Below, piece after piece: positions 5,893 to 10,253 of a DNA stretch of 10,253 bases (position 1 is the first letter of the stretch; every line of letters begins with the position of its first letter). Below the pieces are notes generated by a model, which saw nothing but the letters and a program-made list of their open reading frames with translations, was not told the origin of the DNA and did no database searches. Source of the DNA: UBA1081 sp045535305 (lineage in GTDB: Bacteria; Bacillota; Clostridia; Oscillospirales; Acutalibacteraceae); NCBI GenBank assembly GCA_045535305.1, contig JAZSLJ010000020.1:1-10253 (forward strand), in the 5' to 3' direction. The position numbers were made by a program, and so were the translations under genes.

Positions 5893-7152
5893 ATGATTGA
5901 AAAAATTAAATTACATACCGATGTTCTTGTTCTCGGAAGCGGTCCTTCCGGGTTTGCGGCGGCATATACTGCTGCAAAAAACGGTGCAAAGGTTATTCTT
6001 GTTGAACAAAGCGGAGATGTTGGCGGAATTTCAACTTCAGGTCTTATGAGCCATTGGACAGGCAGTTGCACAAGTCCTTTGTATTATGAAATTCTGAAAA
6101 GAACATCTGAAAATAATGAAGGTGAATTCAAAAACAAAATCACTAATCTGATAGACCCTGAAAAACTGAAAACACTTTACCTTGAAATGCTCTGTGAGGT
6201 TGGTTGCAAGGTTATGCTTTACACTTTTGCCGAGGATGCAATCTGCGATGGAGATAAAATCCTCGGTGCAACCGTTGTCAACAAATCGGGAAAGGCAGAT
6301 ATTTATGCCAAAATCACTATTGATGCTACGGGCGACGGAGATATTGCCGCAAGAGCAGGAGCAGAATTTATTCTCGGAAGAGAAAATGATAACAAAATGC
6401 AACCTGCAACACTTATGTTCAAAGTCGGCGGTGTTGACTATGACCGTGCAGTATTTTTAGGCTCGTTTGAATCAACCTATGAAACACCGAACGGCGAGCT
6501 TCAGGCTCTTGCAAAAGAATATATTCCCTATCCTGCAGGCCATATTCTTACATATAAATCAACCCTCCCCGGCGTTGTGACCTGCAATATGACAAATGCA
6601 ATCGATATTGACGGCACAAATGCAGATGACCTGACACGTGCCACTCTTACATGCCGCAGGCAGATGGATGACATAGTTAAATATCTGCGTAAATTTGTTC
6701 CCGGTTACGAGAATTGTTATGTTATCAGCTCCGCATCCCTTATGGGTATTCGTGAAACAAGACATTTCAAGGGAAAATACACCTTGAATGAGCAGGATAT
6801 TGTCGAGGCGAAAGTCTTTGATGATTATGTTGTAAAAGATGCCTACTTCAATTTTGATGTACATAATATCACAGGCCCGGGATTGGATAAAACAGGAGTA
6901 CAGAAACATTTTTCTCAGCAAAAGGGATACACGATTCCTTACCGTTGCCTTATTCCTGAAACTAAAGAAAACCTTCTGCTTTGCGGAAGAAACATTTCAG
7001 GTACGCATATGGCACATTCCAACTTCAGAGCCATGCCCATTTGCGTGGGGATCGGTGAGGCTGCAGGTGCAGCGGCGGCTATAGCATCTTTGAAAAGCCA
7101 AAATCTGAACGACATTGATGCTGAACAAATCAGAGAAATTATAGGAATATGA
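5893..7152 (+). CDS. FAD-dependent oxidoreductase (FAD_oxidored, PF12831 type)
   Basis: A 419-residue flavoprotein. The N-terminal Rossmann fold has GSGPSG at 15-20 and the ribose-binding Glu38 (VILVEQ), then GDVGGISTSGLM (41-52). DATGDGDIAARAG (144-156) is the second nucleotide-binding motif of this group, and the C-terminal CGRNISGTHMAHSNFRAM plus a Gly/Ala-rich helix (GEAAGAAAAIA) closes the FAD site. Members oxidise or reduce varied small molecules and often lie in carbohydrate-catabolism regions; no substrate is evident. At 419 residues it is at the short end for this group and carries only the core domain. I chose ATG 5893 rather than GTG 5881, because alignment with the other repeat copies places GTGGTG (5881-5886) in the ribosome-site position. 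No clear rho-independent terminator follows; small hairpins without T-tracts begin about 50-100 nt later. Confidence 0.88.
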   Translation: MIEKIKLHTDVLVLGSGPSGFAAAYTAAKNGAKVILVEQSGDVGGISTSGLMSHWTGSCTSPLYYEILKRTSENNEGEFKNKITNLIDPEKLKTLYLEMLCEVGCKVMLYTFAEDAICDGDKILGATVVNKSGKADIYAKITIDATGDGDIAARAGAEFILGRENDNKMQPATLMFKVGGVDYDRAVFLGSFESTYETPNGELQALAKEYIPYPAGHILTYKSTLPGVVTCNMTNAIDIDGTNADDLTRATLTCRRQMDDIVKYLRKFVPGYENCYVISSASLMGIRETRHFKGKYTLNEQDIVEAKVFDDYVVKDAYFNFDVHNITGPGLDKTGVQKHFSQQKGYTIPYRCLIPETKENLLLCGRNISGTHMAHSNFRAMPICVGIGEAAGAAAAIASLKSQNLNDIDAEQIREIIGI

Positions 7153-7210
7153 TTATCGATTAAATTCGGGTTTGTCGATATCTTCGCTTCACACAATCCA
7201 CCTTTGGATG

Positions 7211-7363
7211 CGTAGGGCGATGGCTTGCTACCGCCGTTTTGTACGATAAATAACGGGCAGATAATATCTGCCCCTACTCACTCAAATTCAATCAATATCG
7301 TAGAGGACGGGTCACCCGTCCCGCTGAAATTCGTGCAAAATCCGCGGGAGCGAAACGGCTCCC
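7211..7363. repeat. Cluster of four short intergenic palindromes
   Basis: Between the FAD gene and the XRE gene lie GGCGATGGC/GCTACCGCC (about 7216-7235, one mismatch), GGGCAGAT-AAT-ATCTGCCC (7255-7273), GGACGGG-TCA-CCCGTCC (7305-7321) and GGGAGC-GAAACG-GCTCCC (7346-7363). None has a T-tract, so they are poor terminators. They look like the short palindromic intergenic repeats common in Ruminococcaceae genomes. The CGGG-N3-CCCG core of the third resembles the hairpin at 2836-2850. No gene was seen in 7153-7419. Confidence 0.75.
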
Positions 7364-7389
7364 CTATGAACCCGAATGTATCGAGGCAT

Positions 7390-7428
7390 AACAAATAAAC
7401 CGCAACGGCATGTTGCGGTTTATTTGTT
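7390..7428 (-). terminator. Terminator overlapping the XRE gene stop codon
   Basis: A perfect 17-bp stem (7390-7406 with 7412-7428) around a 5-nt loop. On the minus strand its 5' arm reads AACAAATAAACCGCAAC, which includes the last two codons and the TAA stop of the XRE gene, and its 3' arm ends in TTTATTTGTT. Confidence 0.8.
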
Positions 7429-7635
7429 GGTATCGGGGATGTCGGTGCGTTCAAGCAGGTAATCAACAGACACATTGTGAAAATCTGCAATTGAGATAAG
7501 AATCTCGGGCGGTATTGTTCTTTCACCGCTTTCGTAATAGGCATACGTTCTCTGCGGCAGGTTTATCGCCTTTCCCATTTCTGATTGAGTCAGATCGGCA
7601 TCTTCTCGTAAATCTCTGATTCTTTTAAATTTCAT
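7420..7635 (-). CDS. XRE/Cro-C1 family transcriptional regulator, 71 residues
   Basis: A minimal helix-turn-helix protein, nearly all DNA-binding domain. LREDADLTQSEMGKAINLPQRTYAYYESGERTIPPEILISIADF covers residues 9-52, with the recognition region about 16-35 (TQSEMGKAINLPQRTYAYYE), and VSVDYLLERTD completes the five-helix fold. Such small XRE proteins bind as dimers to short palindromes. It is divergent from the lipoprotein gene, and the two GAACA/TGTTC palindromes between them are the obvious operators, so autoregulation and control of the lipoprotein are inferred. ATG 7635 follows GGTGAT closely. With the predicted start near 7644, the leader would be only about 9 nt. No toxin-like partner is adjacent on the same strand, so a toxin-antitoxin role is not supported. 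Confidence 0.9.
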   Translation of the reverse strand: MKFKRIRDLREDADLTQSEMGKAINLPQRTYAYYESGERTIPPEILISIADFHNVSVDYLLERTDIPDTNK

Positions 7636-7650
7636 ATTATCACCGATTTT

Positions 7651-7679
7651 ATTATATGAAGAACAGATTGTTCTATTAA
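7651..7679 (-). promoter_or_regulatory. Probable promoter of the XRE gene
   Basis: Minus strand TATAAT (7656-7651) with TTAATA (7679-7674) 17 bp upstream. The -10 is perfect and the -35 weak. Operator copy 1 (7660-7674) fills the spacer. Confidence 0.65.
7660..7674. promoter_or_regulatory. Operator palindrome 1, putative XRE site
   Basis: AGAACA-GAT-TGTTCT, a 6-3-6 palindrome, inside the XRE promoter spacer. It differs from operator 2 only at the first base of the central triplet. Confidence 0.75.
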
Positions 7680-7704
7680 CTTTAAGAACAAATTGTTCTA
7701 TAAT
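7676..7704 (+). promoter_or_regulatory. Probable promoter of the lipoprotein gene
   Basis: TTAACT (7676-7681), 17-bp spacer, TATAAT (7699-7704). Predicted start is G7711. The -35 overlaps the XRE -35 on the other strand by four bases. Operator 2 (7685-7699) fills the spacer and touches the -10. Confidence 0.65.
7685..7699. promoter_or_regulatory. Operator palindrome 2, putative XRE site
   Basis: AGAACA-AAT-TGTTCT, a perfect 7-1-7 palindrome, centred 25 bp from operator 1. GAAC and GTTC are five bases apart, not the four of a Gram-positive LexA box, so an XRE site is more likely. Confidence 0.75.
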
Positions 7705-7707
7705 TTA

Positions 7708-7737
7708 ATTGAGACATATACAATAATTGGTCTCAAT
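7708..7737. repeat. Inverted repeat in the lipoprotein leader
   Basis: ATTGAGAC (7708-7715) and GTCTCAAT (7730-7737) are exact inverted copies with a 14-bp spacer. As RNA, GAGAC at the predicted 5' end could pair with GTCTC; as DNA it could be a site for a second regulator. Confidence 0.55.
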
Positions 7738-7762
7738 CTAAAAATCAGGAGATGTTTTATTT

Positions 7763-8179
7763 ATGAAAAAACTTATTTGTCTTGTTCTGGCTATGATTTT
7801 TACAATCAGTTTTTCAGCTTGCGGTAAAAAGAAAGAACCGGTATTACCTGCAGTTGAAATAGATTACGAAACGATTTATTCTGACTTTTTCAGTAACAGA
7901 GTAGCCGGTGAACAAAACCATACCGGTAAAAATTATAGGATATCCGGTGCCGTTGTTGATGCTATATGGGAGAACTATATATCACTTACCATACACTTTG
8001 ACAACCTTTACACAAAGCCTGGCGATATCGCCGGTTACACATACAACTATGTAAATATCTATTATGATGAAACCCAGTTAGACACGGTTGCAAAGTTATC
8101 GGTAGGCGACACTATCTCGTTTGAAGGTGTTTGTGAAAATGAAGACAATTTTAATAACTGTAAGATAATCATAGAATAA
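7763..8179 (+). CDS. Putative lipoprotein with OB-fold (tRNA_anti-like) domain
   Basis: 138 residues. Residues 1-20 are a lipoprotein signal peptide: MKK, a hydrophobic core LICLVLAMIFTIS and the lipobox FSAC with Cys20 as the lipidated residue; KKK follows, so it should be anchored on the outer face of the membrane. The rest matches the pattern of small secreted OB-fold proteins (PF12869-type). An N-terminal helix precedes N-x-TGKNYRISGAVVDAI, a beta core, then LSVGDTISFEGVCEN and a final strand CKIIIE. Their molecular role is not known. Start ATG 7763 is preceded by AGGAG (7747-7751) at 11 nt, slightly long but acceptable. It is divergent from the XRE gene and probably controlled by it. It ends at a strong terminator shared with the convergent fusion gene. 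Confidence 0.82.
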   Translation: MKKLICLVLAMIFTISFSACGKKKEPVLPAVEIDYETIYSDFFSNRVAGEQNHTGKNYRISGAVVDAIWENYISLTIHFDNLYTKPGDIAGYTYNYVNIYYDETQLDTVAKLSVGDTISFEGVCENEDNFNNCKIIIE

Positions 8180-8202
8180 TCAGTTGCATTTCAACAAAAA
8201 TT

Positions 8203-8228
8203 AACCCGTAGCATCTCTGCTACGGGTT
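8203..8228. terminator. Bidirectional terminator between lipoprotein and fusion gene
   Basis: AACCCGTAGC pairs with GCTACGGGTT (10 bp) around ATCTCT. The plus strand continues TTCTCATTT; the minus strand continues AATTTTTGTTG, the better T-tract. It serves both convergent genes. Confidence 0.88.
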
Positions 8229-8234
8229 TCTCAT

Positions 8235-10079
8235 TTATTCAGCTTTCTTTTTCTGCTCTTCTGCGAGCTTATCCTCGTACATTTTTCTGATTCTTTCGTA
8301 TGTTGAATCGGGGTAATCGGGGTTGCCCTTTGAGTAACCCGGGATAAGCATATCCCCTGCTACATCGGGGTCTGTGCAGCGTGTATCGTTACGCCAAATT
8401 TCACGTTCTTCAACATTGCGGAGGTTCGGGATATCCATTGACACACCGCCGTTGAGAACTGAGTAATATGCGAACATACCCGGAAGGAACATATCGAGTG
8501 CTTCATAAACATCGATTACGTCCATATCCTCTCTTCCGCGGAGCTTTTCAACGAAGTTATACATTGTATAGAAGTCAGAACCGCCGTGGCCTGTCTTCTC
8601 TGCAAGCTTTGTAAGGCTGTCTGCCGTGCTTGTTTCAACAGCGTGTGAATTGTTGTCACCCTCGTTTACATCACAGTTGACGTAAAGTCTGTTCATACCC
8701 TGACGGTCGCTGTCCTCACGGAAGCTTTCCATACGTCCCTTAGAGCCGTAGATTGAATACCAGATCGAATCCTTTGAACAGCCTACGCCGTGAATTGACT
8801 TGAGCACTGCACCGTTCTCGAGAGTGATAACCTCCATACCGATCGGGCCTGCCTTAGCGCCCATACGCTTCATACGTGCATTGAGTGCAACCTCAAAGCC
8901 TGATACCTTAACGGGACGCATACCTGTAATATGAATGAGCGGACCAATTGAATGTGTGCAGTAATAGCAAGCGTGCATACGGTTACGCCAATGCTCAGGC
9001 AGACCGCGTGTGATATCGTGCCAGATTGACTCGCAGTTGTGCATATACTCGCCTTCGCCGTATTCGAACTCACCGAGAACACCTTCTCTGTAAAGCTCAC
9101 GCATCTTCTTGGGTGCACCCATATAGCAGTAATTCTCAGCATAAGCGTAGACTCTGCCTGTTCTTTCAACAGCTTCAACAAGCTCAACAGCTTCCTTCAT
9201 TGTCTGCACGGGAAGTACTTCGCTGATAACATCGAGACCGCTTTCCATACAGCGGATTGCAAGCGGAGCGTGCTCGGTTGCAAAGTTTGCAAGTACAACT
9301 GCATCCATATCGTGCTTGAGGAATTTCTCAAGGTCATCGTAGAAAACGATTGTATCGTTGCCGTAGCTGTCCTTTGCCTTGTCAAGTGTCGGCTTGTGAT
9401 TGTCGCAGACCGCAACAAGCTCGGCATTGTGCGAATGAACGCAGTAGTCAATCATTGTCTTGCCTCTGCCTGCACCGACAACACCGATTTTAATTTTCGG
9501 TGCTTTGTAAATTGTTTTATAGAATGAGCAGTCCTCGTTTACCATATCAATGCTGTCGATATCGTATTCGGTAAGCACTGCTTCCCAACGCTTCTGCATA
9601 CCCTCGTAATATTCAACGGGCTTGAAGCCTGATGAAAGATAACTCTTGACCGCACCCTTACGCCATTCGTCAGTTGTAAGGTAGATGTAATCTACGCCAC
9701 GTTCCGCAAGATCCTTGACGGCAATATTGTTAAGATATTTGCCGAGACCCTTGCCGCGGAATTCGGTCTTGATGCCGACCATATGTACCTCACCGCAGGT
9801 TACATCTGTATGATGAACAGCTGTGATTGTACCGATATGCTTACCCTCGTAGTCGAGGAAATAAAGATCTGTATCTGCATTTGTGAATGCGTGATCCGTT
9901 ATTCTTGAGTGGTACTCTTCCTCACCGTCTTCGTCGTCGATAAGTCCGTTTTTACAGCATTCGCACCATTCAAGTCTGTCTTCAAGCGTACCGTTGTAGC
10001 GGGAAACGCTATATCCTTCAGGCAGGGTATATTCTTCAATAGGTGTACCTGCCAACCAATACATTTTTAACTGTGCCAT
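8235..10079 (-). CDS. GNAT acetyltransferase - Gfo/Idh/MocA oxidoreductase fusion protein
   Basis: A 614-residue cytosolic two-domain protein. Residues about 20-170 form a GNAT N-acetyltransferase domain with the acetyl-CoA motif RGKGLG at 108-113 and a following helix, ending in YLSSGFKPVEYYEGM. Residues about 195-555 are a Gfo/Idh/MocA NAD(P)-dependent oxidoreductase: IGVVGAGRG (198-206) binds the dinucleotide, and AENYCYM (314-320) and THSIGP (375-380, His376) lie in the catalytic half. The usual EKP motif reads EVLP (287-290), so the conserved lysine is missing. The C-terminus is a charged helix ending EEQKKKAE. Fusion to GNAT suggests an amino-sugar or other aminated substrate that is both acetylated and oxidised or epimerised, but this is inference. 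ATG 10079 is chosen over ATG 10115: it follows AGGCGGTGGC closely, MAQLKMYW begins the conserved-looking part, and 10115 would lie upstream of the predicted transcript start. Codon use is more GC-rich and regular than in the neighbouring genes. Confidence 0.87.
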   Translation of the reverse strand: MAQLKMYWLAGTPIEEYTLPEGYSVSRYNGTLEDRLEWCECCKNGLIDDEDGEEEYHSRITDHAFTNADTDLYFLDYEGKHIGTITAVHHTDVTCGEVHMVGIKTEFRGKGLGKYLNNIAVKDLAERGVDYIYLTTDEWRKGAVKSYLSSGFKPVEYYEGMQKRWEAVLTEYDIDSIDMVNEDCSFYKTIYKAPKIKIGVVGAGRGKTMIDYCVHSHNAELVAVCDNHKPTLDKAKDSYGNDTIVFYDDLEKFLKHDMDAVVLANFATEHAPLAIRCMESGLDVISEVLPVQTMKEAVELVEAVERTGRVYAYAENYCYMGAPKKMRELYREGVLGEFEYGEGEYMHNCESIWHDITRGLPEHWRNRMHACYYCTHSIGPLIHITGMRPVKVSGFEVALNARMKRMGAKAGPIGMEVITLENGAVLKSIHGVGCSKDSIWYSIYGSKGRMESFREDSDRQGMNRLYVNCDVNEGDNNSHAVETSTADSLTKLAEKTGHGGSDFYTMYNFVEKLRGREDMDVIDVYEALDMFLPGMFAYYSVLNGGVSMDIPNLRNVEEREIWRNDTRCTDPDVAGDMLIPGYSKGNPDYPDSTYERIRKMYEDKLAEEQKKKAE

Positions 10080-10103
10080 AAAGCCACCGCCTTTCAAGTT
10101 TGA

Positions 10104-10132
10104 ATTGTAGCACAATGGAAAATAAAGTGCAA
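10104..10132 (-). promoter_or_regulatory. Probable promoter of the fusion gene
   Basis: Minus strand TTGCAC (10132-10127), 17-bp spacer, TACAAT (10109-10104), with TGC directly before the -10 (extended -10 type). It places the start near 10097, between the two candidate ATGs at 10115 and 10079, supporting 10079. Confidence 0.65.
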
Positions 10133-10171
10133 GGTAGTTTTGAGAAAAACACTAATTTTATACATTGAAAT

Positions 10172-10199
10172 ACCCCTGCCCGTTTTCACGGACAGGGGT
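10172..10199 (-). terminator. Terminator of the tRNA-Ala transcript
   Basis: ACCCCTGCCCGT (10172-10183) and ACGGACAGGGGT (10188-10199) form a 12-bp stem. The C-A mismatch seen on the plus strand becomes a G-U pair in minus-strand RNA, and the loop is GAAA there. It lies 3 bp after the tRNA CCA end. The following ATTTCAATG is only moderately T-rich. Confidence 0.75.
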
Positions 10200-10201
10200 T
10201 G

Positions 10202-10253
10202 TGGTGGACCTGATGAGAGTTGAACTCACGACACCTGCAATGCGAATGCAGTA
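10202..10253 (-). tRNA. tRNA-Ala (anticodon CGC), 3' part, cut by window edge
   Basis: The minus strand shows the anticodon arm CTGCA-TTCGCAT-TGCAG with anticodon CGC (10244-10242), a T arm GTGAG-TTCAACT-CTCAT, acceptor strand CAGGTCC, A73 and an encoded CCA at 10204-10202. U70 in the acceptor is consistent with the G3-U70 pair that defines alanine tRNAs; its partner lies outside the window. It decodes GCG. The D arm and 5' acceptor half are missing. Confidence 0.93.

Noticed and set aside
7660..7699. LexA/DinR SOS boxes
   Set aside because: GAAC and GTTC are separated by five bases in both copies, whereas the Gram-positive LexA box needs four; an adjacent XRE gene is a better explanation.
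7420..8179. Toxin-antitoxin module (XRE plus neighbour)
   Set aside because: The neighbour is divergent and is a membrane-anchored lipoprotein, not a toxin-like partner in the same operon.
9039..9527. 162-codon open frame on the plus strand inside the fusion gene
   Set aside because: It lies wholly antisense to the well-supported GNAT-Gfo/Idh/MocA gene, has no ribosome site and no recognisable domain; long antisense frames are expected opposite GC-biased codon use.

Overview
The window looks like a chromosomal segment from a low-to-mid-GC Gram-positive anaerobe, most likely a gut Clostridia member of the Ruminococcaceae/Oscillospiraceae type. This rests on sigma-A type promoters, purine-rich Shine-Dalgarno sites, a lipoprotein signal peptide, a tRNA with encoded CCA, carbohydrate-active enzymes and abundant intergenic palindromic repeats. 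The taxon is an inference; no marker gene settles it.

Layout, left to right. 1-1260: 3' part of a beta-helix glycosidase resembling family GH110 (+). 1536-2606: secreted GH16 endo-glycanase with an odd amphipathic tail (+). 2921-3457: HD-superfamily hydrolase variant (+). 3543-4904: MATE efflux transporter (-), convergent with the HD gene across a shared terminator. 5161-5592: unrecognised 143-residue protein (+). 5893-7152: FAD-dependent oxidoreductase (+). 7153-7389: a run of small palindromes. 7420-7635: small XRE regulator (-), divergent from an OB-fold-like lipoprotein at 7763-8179 (+), with two operator copies between them. 8238-10079: fusion of a GNAT acetyltransferase and a Gfo/Idh/MocA oxidoreductase (-). 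10202-10253: 3' part of tRNA-Ala(CGC) (-) with its terminator.

The most striking structure is not a gene. Four copies of a composite intergenic element (about 1299-1526, 2665-2913, 4981-5156, 5628-5886) precede the GH16, HD, hypothetical and FAD genes. Full copies carry, in order, a conserved 16-nt left end, a rho-independent terminator, an ATTCATT-heptad palindrome, a small GC-rich hairpin, a sigma-A promoter with exactly 17 bp between TTGTAA and TATAAT, a conserved 5' leader and the Shine-Dalgarno region. Each element thus ends the upstream transcript and starts the next, so functionally unrelated genes become insulated one-gene units. The terminator's left arm is also perfectly complementary to a segment in the loop of the downstream palindrome, so an alternative long-range fold is possible. 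One copy is truncated inside the terminator hairpin, and two copies lack a 31-bp segment bounded by 13-bp direct repeats.

Two other points stand out. The XRE/lipoprotein pair has a symmetric switch: overlapping -35 boxes, and one copy of a GAACA-GAT/AAT-TGTTC palindrome in the spacer of each promoter. The GNAT-Gfo/Idh/MocA fusion lacks the usual EKP lysine. Apart from two glycosidases, and two redox enzymes that might act on sugars, no common pathway is evident.
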